From assembly GCF_900095825.1 (NCBI RefSeq), contig NZ_LT608315.1:795872-859871 (forward strand): DNA of 64,000 bases, given 5' to 3'. Positions 16,064-22,732 of this stretch are shown piece after piece. This DNA is from Acidaminococcus massiliensis (GTDB taxonomy: Bacteria > Bacillota > Negativicutes > Acidaminococcales > Acidaminococcaceae). Below the pieces are notes generated by a model. The model saw nothing but the letters and a program-made list of their open reading frames with translations, did not search any database and had not been told where the DNA came from. How positions within the stretch are numbered: position 1 is the stretch's first letter; each line of letters begins with the position of its first letter. Position numbers and translations under genes: made by a program.

Positions 16064-16110
16064 CAGCTTTTGCTTATAAATTGGCGAAAAGTGCGTAAAA
16101 TCACCTTCTT

Positions 16111-16141
16111 AGAGTTATCTTATCCTATTTTACTTAACTCT
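16111..16141 (-). promoter_or_regulatory. Inverted repeat upstream of the EptA-like gene
   Basis: AGAGTTA (16111-16117) and TAACTCT (16135-16141) flank a TAAGAT that could be a -10 on the reverse strand. Possible operator or promoter; weak support. Confidence 0.25.
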
Positions 16142-16163
16142 ACCCAAAATATTATAACAGCTT

Positions 16164-16385
16164 TTATTTTTTGTGCCTTTCAACTTCCACCTGCGTTACG
16201 GTAAGTTCACGATTCAAATCATTATGCTTTTCATGTTCTTCTTCATGTTCAAAAGACTTTTTGTTCATCTCGTAACTGAGACGGGAGTTGAGGTAACAAG
16301 TAGGCTCGCCATTTTCATCTTCGCGGACAAAGCTCCGGATATCATATGGCAATGGCAGAAGGACAGTTCTCATTGGTTTGCTCAT
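16164..16385 (-). CDS. Minimal ImmA/IrrE-type metallopeptidase
   Basis: 73 residues. MRTVLLPLPYDIRSFVRE ... CYLNSRLSYEMNKKSFEHEEEHEKHNDL contains an HExxH zinc motif (HEEEH) and the LNSRLS stretch typical of short phage ImmA-like proteins. ImmA peptidases cut the cognate CI-type repressor in ICEBs1-like switches. It starts 10 nt after GAAGG and next to the repressor stop, so the two are co-expressed and likely partners. It is much shorter than typical ImmA and may lack other parts of the fold. Confidence 0.6.
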   Translation of the reverse strand: MSKPMRTVLLPLPYDIRSFVREDENGEPTCYLNSRLSYEMNKKSFEHEEEHEKHNDLNRELTVTQVEVERHKK

Positions 16386-16386
16386 T

Positions 16387-16752
16387 TTAATCAACGCCTT
16401 CTTTAGATTTCTGGTAATCGATAAACTTCATAACCTCCTTGATGGATTCCGGATTTAAATGCTTTGTGGCATCGAAAAGTACTTTATATTGGGGGTTGTC
16501 ATGGATTTCTTGGGCCAAGCGGGCAGTATCAGGATTTAGATAATATCCACCAGACGGTTTCTTATTACCGATTAGTTCATCTACGGTTATATCAAAAATT
16601 TTAGATAATTTTATCAAGGTATTTGGGTCAGGGGTAGAACGGTCTGTTTCCCATCTTGCAATAGCTTGTTGAGAAAATCCAACCTTCTGAGCAAGCTCAG
16701 CCTGAGTCATTTTATGTAATGAACGCAATCTTTTCAATTCATTACTAAGCAT
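16387..16752 (-). CDS. CI-like phage repressor (XRE HTH)
   Basis: 121 residues. HTH_3 domain at residues 1-65 (KMTQAELAQKVGFSQQAIARWE) and a C-terminal linker-like region (GGYYLNPDTARLAQEIHDNPQYKVLF) without a LexA-type peptidase. This is the layout of repressors inactivated by ImmA rather than RecA. Transcribed leftward, divergent from the Cro-like gene across a 145-bp operator region. Confidence 0.88.
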   Translation of the reverse strand: MLSNELKRLRSLHKMTQAELAQKVGFSQQAIARWETDRSTPDPNTLIKLSKIFDITVDELIGNKKPSGGYYLNPDTARLAQEIHDNPQYKVLFDATKHLNPESIKEVMKFIDYQKSKEGVD

Positions 16753-16787
16753 TAAAATTCAGCCTCCTTTCTTTTACACCACCAAAA

Positions 16788-16867
16788 TACCACAAAACGT
16801 AGTAAAAATAAAACAATTATATCGAAACCTAACTATTGAATATAACTACTTAATGTAGTATACTACA
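16788..16867. promoter_or_regulatory. Operators of the lysogeny switch
   Basis: Three related palindromes: ACCACAAAACGTAGT (16789-16803), ACTACTTAATGTAGT (16845-16859) and the overlapping perfect 14-bp TGTAGTATACTACA (16854-16867). The shared half site is GTAGT. They cover the -10 of the Cro promoter and the leader of the repressor gene. Confidence 0.7.
16836..16864 (+). promoter_or_regulatory. Early rightward promoter (cro)
   Basis: TTGAAT (16836-16841), 17 bp, TATACT (16859-16864). The -10 lies inside the two overlapping operators, so repressor binding would block it. Confidence 0.7.
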
Positions 16868-16897
16868 ATTGATAGTTAAAGAGAAGGGAGGCATAAA

Positions 16898-17098
16898 ATG
16901 GAAAATCTTCTTGTACAGCTCCGTGGAGAAAGGACCCAAACAGAGATGGCTGAAAAATATGGCGTCAGCCAACAGTCTTGGAGCTGCTGGGAAAATGGGG
17001 CTCGAAAACCTCCGCTCAATATTATGCTTAGGCTAGAAAAAGATAGCGGGATTCCAATGGAGAAAATCTTTTATAAAGAGTTCAACAACTATAAGTAG
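16898..17098 (+). CDS. Cro-like XRE regulator
   Basis: 66 residues, essentially one HTH_3 domain (RTQTEMAEKYGVSQQSWSCWENGARKPPLNIML). It follows the early promoter and a GGGAGG site. Its size and position match Cro, which turns off the repressor promoter during lytic growth. Confidence 0.8.
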   Translation: MENLLVQLRGERTQTEMAEKYGVSQQSWSCWENGARKPPLNIMLRLEKDSGIPMEKIFYKEFNNYK

Positions 17099-17114
17099 TA
17101 AAAAAGAAAAAATC

Positions 17115-17516
17115 ATGGAAGTGAAAATTAATGGAATGCCAAAAGAAATAGCCGATTTTCTAAAAGAAATAGAAAACCGGCCAATGTACTCAAAGCCTAC
17201 GGCTCATACCCATAGCGTACCAAGCATTAGCTCTGATATCCATTGTCATAGCATACCAAGCATTAGCTCTGATACCCATTGTCATATCGTGCTGACGCCT
17301 AACTCAGATGAAGATGAATGGAGAAATGGAATGAAGAAGCGGAAACAAAAAAAAGGTCTTCTGCTGGGAGCAAAAGACCCTAAGGGTTATTCAGTCAGGA
17401 TTTCGATTAAAGTTTCCGATGGTAACGCCAACAATCTGATCGGTGAAGATTGCAAGGACTTCATAATTCAGAGTTTGTTGAGGGCACGCAAACGGGACAA
17501 CCTGAGCATTTTTTAG
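17115..17516 (+). CDS. Hypothetical phage protein with His/Cys tandem repeat
   Basis: 133 residues, family not recognised. Residues ~30-58 hold two near-identical 12-residue repeats, HSVPSISSDIHC and HSIPSISSDTHC, then HIV, encoded by a 36-bp tandem DNA repeat at about 17210-17282. The HCH clusters could bind metal (speculative). The C-terminal half is basic (KKRKQKKGLLLGAKDPKGYSV). It lies 17 bp after the Cro gene in the early operon. Confidence 0.5.
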   Translation: MEVKINGMPKEIADFLKEIENRPMYSKPTAHTHSVPSISSDIHCHSIPSISSDTHCHIVLTPNSDEDEWRNGMKKRKQKKGLLLGAKDPKGYSVRISIKVSDGNANNLIGEDCKDFIIQSLLRARKRDNLSIF

Positions 17517-17606
17517 AAGCAATGTTTTGGAATTGCTAATGACGAGAGCATCTGGGGATAAAGTTTCATAAATTTTAATGGGGCCAAACTAAGGGGGAAT
17601 TAACTT

Positions 17607-17864
17607 ATGAATGAACTTGACCGACTGAAAACAGAAAACACCGATCTCAAGCGGCAGCTTGAAGAACAGCGATTGAAAGAAGCGGATACAGGCCAGATGA
17701 CTAAGCAAGAAATAGTAGCACGTTTAAACAAAATGACTGCCGACTTCAATCAGCAACTTGAAGAATGGCAAAAACAAGGCAAGTTATGCAATGAAAAAAG
17801 AATCTATTTTAAGTTAATGGGATTCTTGTTAAAGTGCTGCTGGTGCCTGGTTGAGAGCATCTAA
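17607..17864 (+). CDS. Small coiled-coil phage protein
   Basis: 85 residues. MNELDRLKTENTDLKRQLEEQRLKE forms a strong N-terminal coiled coil; the C-terminal end (FKLMGFLLKCCWCLVESI) is hydrophobic with three cysteines. GGGGGAATTAACTT precedes the ATG. Unknown function; the hydrophobic end may be a membrane anchor. Confidence 0.45.
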   Translation: MNELDRLKTENTDLKRQLEEQRLKEADTGQMTKQEIVARLNKMTADFNQQLEEWQKQGKLCNEKRIYFKLMGFLLKCCWCLVESI

Positions 17865-17872
17865 AAGGCCGC

Positions 17873-18286
17873 TTAGTCTTTAAAATACGTAAGCAAGAAT
17901 TCGACAATGTCGATTATTGTTCTGATAGCAGCCATCTTTTCTGTGCGTGTCCATTCACTAAACGTTGGAAAGAAAGAATTAAACTGGCGCTCCTCTTTTT
18001 CAGCAAACTCGGGAACATCTTCAACGGGAACCTGCTCTTCAAAAACCGGCTGTGCTTGGAGTGCTAACTCAAGCAAACGGTCACGATCCTCTTGCTTAAA
18101 CTGAGAAAGAAGTTCAAACGTGGGCGGCAAAAGGTCTTTGAGAGTAACGGCGTCAATAGTTTGTTTAAGTGTTCGCTTAGGTTCACTCATCAATTTAAGA
18201 GGACGACGAATCGAATCGGAAAACTGCTGCAGTGGTTTTGAATATTCATTGAGCCACTGAACACTAATTGAGTCAAACGGTTTCAT
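17873..18286 (-). CDS. Reverse-strand prophage gene 1, unknown function
   Basis: 137 residues, not recognised: MKPFDSISVQWLNEYSKPLQQFSDSI then a charged middle (FKQEDRDRLLELALQAQPVFEEQ) and a helical C-terminus ending IIDIVEFLLTYFKD. It is transcribed against the early operon from its own extended -10 promoter, as are two neighbours, a moron-like arrangement that suggests expression in the lysogen. Confidence 0.5.
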   Translation of the reverse strand: MKPFDSISVQWLNEYSKPLQQFSDSIRRPLKLMSEPKRTLKQTIDAVTLKDLLPPTFELLSQFKQEDRDRLLELALQAQPVFEEQVPVEDVPEFAEKEERQFNSFFPTFSEWTRTEKMAAIRTIIDIVEFLLTYFKD

Positions 18287-18300
18287 AGGTATCGCATCTC

Positions 18301-18326
18301 CCTTCTGATCACATTATATCAGAAGG
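18301..18326 (-). promoter_or_regulatory. Palindromic extended -10 promoter 1
   Basis: On the reverse strand TCTGATATAATG gives an extended -10 (TGATATAAT at 18321-18313). A perfect 9-bp inverted repeat, CCTTCTGAT/ATCAGAAGG (18301-18309, 18318-18326), spans it. It drives the gene at 17873-18286. Confidence 0.55.
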
Positions 18327-18345
18327 AAAACAAAAGGAGAAAATC

Positions 18346-18540
18346 ATGAGCATCGAAAAGAAAGAAAATATCAGTGCTATTTCGGACAAAGAGGAAAAGC
18401 CAGAAATTGTGGTTAATATTGAGACAACCATTGAGCCCGCAGAAAAGGCAGTCAGCTACGTAACGACCATTATAAACAAAATGAAAGAAGAGTATAGCAC
18501 GGACCACACTCTTCTTTTCAAGGTTGATTTTTACGACTAA
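18346..18540 (+). CDS. Small acidic phage protein
   Basis: 64 residues, acidic N-terminus (MSIEKKENISAISDKEEKPEI), no recognised domain. AAAGGAGAAAATC precedes the ATG. It is divergent from the 17873 gene and ends in a 4-bp convergent overlap with the DUF2513 gene. Confidence 0.5.
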   Translation: MSIEKKENISAISDKEEKPEIVVNIETTIEPAEKAVSYVTTIINKMKEEYSTDHTLLFKVDFYD

Positions 18541-18914
18541 TGAGTCTCAAGATGTTTTATAAGGATCTTCCTCGCAATCTCTTGTACTACCTCAAGCGAA
18601 GCCGCACCCCCAACGGGCTTGAGCGATGCCTTGGTTTTCCTCCATACAAATCCATTCCGAATGGTATCAAGGTACTCACAGCCTGAGTTAGACAGACATT
18701 TGATTTGATACTGTGGGAACACATTATCATAGCGTCTTATATCAACGGCGTCTATCAATCCAGCCTGATACATCATATGGACATTGTAATAGAGACTATC
18801 CTTATTGCTGCATAAGTTTTTGAAATCGGCAGCAGTAAGGGAAGTGCTATCAGAGGCTTCTATTTGTAACATGATTCTACGGATTAAATCTAAATCGCGT
18901 TTTATTTTGAGCAC
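18537..18914 (-). CDS. DUF2513 family protein (winged-helix-like)
   Basis: 125 residues. MLKIKRDLDLIRRIMLQIE, YYNVHMMYQAGLIDAVDI and LSNSGCEYLDTIRNGFVWRKTK are the signatures of DUF2513, a small domain with winged-helix character common in prophages and mobile elements; its role is not known. Second of three reverse-strand cassettes, with AGGAGAAAGGA ahead of the start. Confidence 0.75.
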   Translation of the reverse strand: MLKIKRDLDLIRRIMLQIEASDSTSLTAADFKNLCSNKDSLYYNVHMMYQAGLIDAVDIRRYDNVFPQYQIKCLSNSGCEYLDTIRNGFVWRKTKASLKPVGGAASLEVVQEIARKILIKHLETH

Positions 18915-18920
18915 ATCCTT

Positions 18921-18947
18921 TCTCCTGGCATTATATCAGACGAAAGG
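18921..18947 (-). promoter_or_regulatory. Palindromic extended -10 promoter 2
   Basis: Reverse strand TCTGATATAATG at about 18940-18929 with TATAAT at 18935-18930, nearly identical to the promoter at 18313. An imperfect inverted repeat (TCCTTTCtcCTG / CAGacGAAAGGA) surrounds it. Confidence 0.5.
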
Positions 18948-18969
18948 ATAATTATGAAGGGAGAGTTCA

Positions 18970-19137
18970 ATGGCAATTTCAGTTACACTGCAAACAAAAA
19001 CAAAAGGATTAAAACCCTATAAGAAAAAAGTAAAGAAGTTATTCAAACATTTAAGAAAAGCAAAATCATTGTCGGATGAAATTGCTTTCTTAAATGTTGA
19101 AGTGAAGTCAAAGGTTAAAAGGTTGTCTTCACATTAA
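18970..19137 (+). CDS. Small basic phage protein
   Basis: 55 residues beginning MAISVTLQTKTKGLKPYKKK, highly basic (many Lys/Arg). GGGAGA lies 6 nt before the ATG. Divergent from the DUF2513 gene and overlapping the 3' end of the zinc-ribbon gene by 23 bp on the other strand. Unknown function; basic charge suggests nucleic-acid binding. Confidence 0.5.
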   Translation: MAISVTLQTKTKGLKPYKKKVKKLFKHLRKAKSLSDEIAFLNVEVKSKVKRLSSH

Positions 19138-19309
19138 TGATAGCCCCGCAATAAGGGCACTTACATCGTGGCGGTTTTATCTTGATTGTTTTTTCACAAT
19201 TCGGGCAAGGCGCATCTTGCCCATGCTTTTTTAAATCAGCTTTAACTGCTTGAGAGAGCTCTGCTCTGATTTTACGCATAAAACCATCTGAGTCAAAGTC
19301 AAACTTCAT
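19115..19309 (-). CDS. Small zinc-ribbon protein
   Basis: 64 residues. The N-terminal helix region (MKFDFDSDGFMRKIRAELSQ) is followed by a four-cysteine ribbon CPNCEK...CKCPYCGAII. GAAGGTG precedes the ATG at 19309; codons upstream cover the promoter. Third of the reverse-strand cassettes. Function unknown. Confidence 0.65.
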   Translation of the reverse strand: MKFDFDSDGFMRKIRAELSQAVKADLKKHGQDAPCPNCEKTIKIKPPRCKCPYCGAIINVKTTF

Positions 19310-19321
19310 AAAAGACACCTT

Positions 19322-19350
19322 CTTTCTGCTTCTTAAATTATAGCAGAAAG
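19322..19350 (-). promoter_or_regulatory. Palindromic extended -10 promoter 3
   Basis: Reverse strand TCTGCTATAATTT, TATAAT at 19342-19337, with a perfect 9-bp inverted repeat CTTTCTGCT/AGCAGAAAG (19322-19330, 19342-19350). Same layout as the two preceding reverse-strand promoters. Confidence 0.55.
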
Positions 19351-19380
19351 CGCAGGTGAAAAAAGAGAAAGGAGCCAATT

Positions 19381-19692
19381 ATGAAAGACAAGTTGGTACT
19401 GACAGCCACGGAAACGGCTGAAGTCTTGAATATCGGTCTTTCAAGCGTTTACTACCTGAGAGATCACAACATCCTTCCGCAGCTACATGATCTGCCAGGA
19501 GTGAGATTCAGAGCAAAAGATGTGTATGCCCTTGCAGGAGAAGGGAGCAATGCTCAGGAATACACGCCTTTCCGTTTCAAAGAGCTGGAAGCTGAGCTAA
19601 AGAACAAAGACGCAAGGATCCAGAAGCTTGAAACCATTCTGAAAGGAACAACGTCAAGAATGTTGGAAGCTTTGAAAGAAGGCGGTTTGTAA
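19381..19692 (+). CDS. Helix-turn-helix protein (HTH_17/excisionase-like) with coiled coil
   Basis: 103 residues: N-terminal MerR-like helix-turn-helix (LTATETAEVLNIGLSSVYYLRDHNILPQLHDLPGVRFRAKDVYALA), then a coiled coil (KELEAELKNKDARIQKLETIL). Could be an excisionase or an early regulator; position in the early operon fits either. No catalytic domain. Confidence 0.65.
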   Translation: MKDKLVLTATETAEVLNIGLSSVYYLRDHNILPQLHDLPGVRFRAKDVYALAGEGSNAQEYTPFRFKELEAELKNKDARIQKLETILKGTTSRMLEALKEGGL

Positions 19693-19703
19693 CGGACGCA
19701 GAA

Positions 19704-20144
19704 ATGATTGAGAATATCCGGGCTAACGTCAGGTACTACCGGATCGTGAAAGGGTTGTCCGGACGCCGGCTCAGTGCAGCTATTGGACTCAGCCCCACAT
19801 GGATCTGCTGCTTTGAGTCAGGAATTATTCGGGAGTCAACTCCTGAAAATTTGCGGTTGTTGGCCAAGGCTCTTGGCAAGAAGCTCAGTGATTTGATCAA
19901 ACCGCCCAAAGCTGTGATTCAGAAGATCAGTCCGGAAGAAACGGAGCAGGGATTGCAGAATCTGGAACGGATCCGTAAACAAAAAGGACTGTCGGTTCGG
20001 CAGTTTGAACAGAACCTGGGGCTGTGTGAGGGGCACCTGGCTAAGGCTCTAAAAGGTTATAGAAGATTTACCATTGAAACTTGGTGGAAGATTGCAGAAA
20101 CACTGGACATGGATCTGAAAACGCTGATTAGGAGGGAAGCATAA
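19704..20144 (+). CDS. Tandem XRE-domain regulator
   Basis: 146 residues with two HTH_3 domains: residues ~1-65 (GLSGRRLSAAIGLSPTWICCFESG) and ~85-146 (GLSVRQFEQNLGLCEGHLAKALKGYRRF). Two DNA-binding units in one chain suggest binding of two adjacent half sites. Likely an early phage transcription regulator. ATGA-type overlap with the next gene. Confidence 0.7.
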   Translation: MIENIRANVRYYRIVKGLSGRRLSAAIGLSPTWICCFESGIIRESTPENLRLLAKALGKKLSDLIKPPKAVIQKISPEETEQGLQNLERIRKQKGLSVRQFEQNLGLCEGHLAKALKGYRRFTIETWWKIAETLDMDLKTLIRREA

Positions 20145-20377
20145 TGGTTTACAAAGTGGACGATGAATTCTTTAATCAGGTAGATGCGCTGCTGGATAGT
20201 ATTGCTGACATGTGCCAGGCTACCGATACCCTGGAAAACGCAGGCGTAGCAATTATCAATATCCAGAAATGGACAGATATGAGAGACAAAGCTGCCAAGG
20301 TATTGGACAGCATGAATGATGGGTTCGATTCCGCGGAAGGAGAGAAAGAAAATGAAGAGGGATTACAGGATTGCTGA
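20144..20377 (+). CDS. Hypothetical phage protein
   Basis: 77 residues, acidic and helical (VDDEFFNQVDALLDSIADMCQ), overlapping the previous gene by one base and the next by 26 bp. No family recognised. Confidence 0.5.
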   Translation: MVYKVDDEFFNQVDALLDSIADMCQATDTLENAGVAIINIQKWTDMRDKAAKVLDSMNDGFDSAEGEKENEEGLQDC

Positions 20378-20531
20378 ATTGCTGCTGGCTCCGGTGTTTT
20401 GGATTTACATTCTGGCCGGCATTGTGATTGACGATATTCGGGAATGGCCTCCCAGGTTCCAGGGTTTCATGGCTGGTATATCAGCAACGGTGATGGGGCT
20501 GGTTATTCTAGTAGGGCTGATGACCGTATGA
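20352..20531 (+). CDS. Small phage membrane protein
   Basis: 59 residues with two membrane segments (IAELLLAPVFWIYILAGIVI and GISATVMGLVILVGLM). GGAGAG 6-7 nt before the ATG at 20352 sets the start inside the previous gene. Unknown function. Confidence 0.5.
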   Translation: MKRDYRIAELLLAPVFWIYILAGIVIDDIREWPPRFQGFMAGISATVMGLVILVGLMTV

Positions 20532-20548
20532 TTTTCCCAATAAAAAAA

Positions 20549-20573
20549 TGACCATCAGTGGAGATCTGATGGC
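20549..20573 (-). terminator. Hairpin acting as a reverse-strand terminator
   Basis: CCATCAG/CTGATGG stem in a gene gap; on the reverse strand it is followed by a T7 tract (A7 at about 20541-20547). It could block antisense transcription into the early operon. Confidence 0.4.
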
Positions 20574-20630
20574 CACCATAAGGTAATTGGAGCACGCACT
20601 TCATAATTATTATAACATGGGAGGCTAGAA

Positions 20631-21185
20631 ATGAAAAGGGAAATTAATGTAATGGATTACGAAAAAGATTTCTTGGAAGAAACAGCTCCGACTTATGTGA
20701 ATAAGGAGGTGTGGAAACCCAAAACCGCCAAAGAAGCAGACTGGTGCTTAGGAAAAATCCGGGAGAAAGAAGCAGAAATTGAGGATGTACTGCGGTTTGT
20801 AGAAGCCAAGAAGAAAAGCTTAGACGAATACCTGGAAAAACGAACTCGTCCATTGATGGATGCCCAGGAACATCTTTCTGCGCTGCTACAAATGTATGCA
20901 GAGACTCAACTGGAGGGAAAGAAAAAACGCAGCATCTCTCTTCCTAACGGAAAATTTGGATTCCGAAAGTCACCGGCCAAGTTTCAGAGAGATGAAGCGA
21001 CCTTATTAGAGTATGCAGAGAAAGAACTGCCTGATTGTGTAAAAATCAAGAAATCCGTAGACTGGGCAAACTTGAAGAAAGGCTGCACTGTTGACGGCGA
21101 TCATTTGATTAGCCAGGACGGAGAAATCATTCCTGGTGTTACGGTTGAGCAGCAACCGGACAAATTCTACATGGAGGTGGGCTAA
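20631..21185 (+). CDS. gam: Host-nuclease inhibitor Gam-like protein
   Basis: 184 residues. A long coiled coil (CLGKIREKEAEIEDVLRFVEAKKKSLDEYLE region, residues ~40-75), then KKRSISLPNGKFGFRKSPAKF and a C-terminal GVTVEQQPDKFYMEV, the pattern of the Mu Gam/host-nuclease inhibitor family. Gam-like proteins bind DNA ends and protect them from host nucleases, which fits the ERF recombinase gene 1 bp downstream. Confidence 0.8.
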   Translation: MKREINVMDYEKDFLEETAPTYVNKEVWKPKTAKEADWCLGKIREKEAEIEDVLRFVEAKKKSLDEYLEKRTRPLMDAQEHLSALLQMYAETQLEGKKKRSISLPNGKFGFRKSPAKFQRDEATLLEYAEKELPDCVKIKKSVDWANLKKGCTVDGDHLISQDGEIIPGVTVEQQPDKFYMEVG

Positions 21186-21186
21186 G

Positions 21187-21933
21187 ATGACAGAAGAAAA
21201 ACAACAGGTAGGAGCGACTGTTCAGGAGCCTCAGGCAGAAACCGAAAAGCCACAGGTGGAAGCGACAAAACCGATGGACTTTTTCGTGAAGCTGACCTGT
21301 ATCCAAAATGAGCTCAGTGTCCCGAAGAACCAGTACAACAACTACGGTAAATATAATTACCGCAGCGTAGAGGATATCCAGGCAGCACTGAAACCTCTTT
21401 TGAAGAAATACAAAGTTGCCATGAGGATAACTGATGAAGTTATTCGTATTAAAGAGCGATTTTATCTTCGAGCGACCGCCTGCCTTCGTGACTGTGAAAG
21501 TGATGCATGGGCAGAGAATATCGGATATGCCAGGGAAGAAGACGAAAGAAAGGGAATGGATTCTTCTCAGATCACTGGCGCTTGCAGCAGTTATGCCCGA
21601 AAATATGCGCTGGGAGGGTTGTTCCTCCTGGACGATATTCAGGATGCAGATGCTAGAGACAACCAGGAAGCAGAACGCAGCCGGGTTCAAAGAGCAGTCA
21701 ATCAGGCCATCTCACAATCTCAAATTGATCAGTTGAAACGATTGTTTGATGAAACCCAGCAGGGCAGCATGCTGAACCTGGAAACTAGAATTACCAATAT
21801 GCTGAGATGGACAGGAGCACCGAGCATTCCGCAGCTGAACCAGCAGCAATGGCAAGCCTGTATGCATCAGCTGCAGCTGAAAAAGGAGAAGATGTACAGC
21901 AATGGGCAGCAGAGTCTCAATTATAACCAATGA
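21187..21933 (+). CDS. erf: ERF-family single-strand annealing protein
   Basis: 248 residues. The ERF core spans about residues 25-160 (FVKLTCIQNELSVPKNQYNNYGKYNYRS region, then SSYARKYALGGLFLLDD). ERF proteins anneal complementary single strands in phage recombination and genome circularisation. The C-terminal part (SQSQIDQLKRLFDETQQG) is a smaller variable domain. Start at 21187 follows GGAGGTGGGCTAAG; codons upstream lie inside gam. Confidence 0.88.
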   Translation: MTEEKQQVGATVQEPQAETEKPQVEATKPMDFFVKLTCIQNELSVPKNQYNNYGKYNYRSVEDIQAALKPLLKKYKVAMRITDEVIRIKERFYLRATACLRDCESDAWAENIGYAREEDERKGMDSSQITGACSSYARKYALGGLFLLDDIQDADARDNQEAERSRVQRAVNQAISQSQIDQLKRLFDETQQGSMLNLETRITNMLRWTGAPSIPQLNQQQWQACMHQLQLKKEKMYSNGQQSLNYNQ

Positions 21934-22186
21934 TCTGGACCGCTGCATCTTCTGTGGAAGGCCCAGAGAGGCCATCCATCATGTGTATTACGGAACTGCA
22001 AACAGACGGGTCAGTGAGGCAAATGGCTTCATTGTCCCGCTTTGCAGGGATCATCATACCGGCAATGGCGGAGTGCATTTCAACAAATGCCTGGATCTGT
22101 TCCTAAAAAGGAAATGCCAGGAAGAGTTTGAGAAGACACACACCCGGGAAGAATTTTTGAAACTGATTGGGAGAAACTACTTATGA
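21902..22186 (+). CDS. HNH-like zinc protein of the recombination module
   Basis: 94 residues with CIFCGR ... AIHHVYYGTANRRVSE ... VPLCRDHHTGNGGVHF. The C-x2-C, HH and C-x2-HH arrangement is a treble-clef HNH-like fold seen in phage recombination clusters (DUF968-like). It overlaps ERF by 32 bp and NinB-like by 4 bp. Nuclease activity is likely but not proven. Confidence 0.65.
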   Translation: MGSRVSIITNDLDRCIFCGRPREAIHHVYYGTANRRVSEANGFIVPLCRDHHTGNGGVHFNKCLDLFLKRKCQEEFEKTHTREEFLKLIGRNYL

Positions 22187-22719
22187 AGCTGGTAAATGTA
22201 GAACAGGCTGTAGCGGATCCTCTCAGCCGGAAGATGAAACTGGTGGTCAATGTAGAGCCAGAAGATAAACAGGCTGTTATTGACTTGGTAAAAAAGATTA
22301 ACGAGGGGAAAAAGAAATACACCCTTTCCATGGATCCAGTCAAACGGCAACGCAGCCTTTCGGCAAATGCTTATGCCTGGGTTCTAATGCAAAAGATTGC
22401 AGAAGTACTTCGGACAAGTAAAGAGGAGGTGTACCGGCAGGAAATCCAAAAAGTAGGAAGTTTCAACATCGTGCGTGTTATGAGCTACGCTGTCGAAAGG
22501 TTTGTAGAACGGTGGCATGCAAATGGGCTGGGTTGGGTAGCTGAGCCCATGGGCACGGATGGAGAAACAACGGATATAGTTGCTTACTACGGGTCAAGCA
22601 CCTATGACCGGTTTGAAATGGGCCGGCTCATAGATGATCTGGTAGAAGAAGCAAAAGGACTGGGAATCGAAACAATGACTCCCACAGAGTTAGAAGGGTT
22701 GAAAGAATCCTGGAAGTAA
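22183..22719 (+). CDS. NinB-like recombination protein
   Basis: 178 residues. KRQRSLSANAYAWVLMQKIAEVL, then HANGLGWVAEPMG and YYGSSTYDRFEMGRLID are conserved in a phage family related to NinB (Orf), which helps load recombinases on SSB-coated DNA. Assignment is by sequence pattern and by its place between ERF and the initiator. Confidence 0.6.
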   Translation: MKLVNVEQAVADPLSRKMKLVVNVEPEDKQAVIDLVKKINEGKKKYTLSMDPVKRQRSLSANAYAWVLMQKIAEVLRTSKEEVYRQEIQKVGSFNIVRVMSYAVERFVERWHANGLGWVAEPMGTDGETTDIVAYYGSSTYDRFEMGRLIDDLVEEAKGLGIETMTPTELEGLKESWK

Positions 22720-22732
22720 GGAGGTGAGCGTT

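Noticed and set aside
18301..18326. Rho-independent terminator at the first small-gene palindrome
   Set aside because: No U-tract on either strand, and it contains an extended -10 promoter in the right place for the reverse-strand gene.
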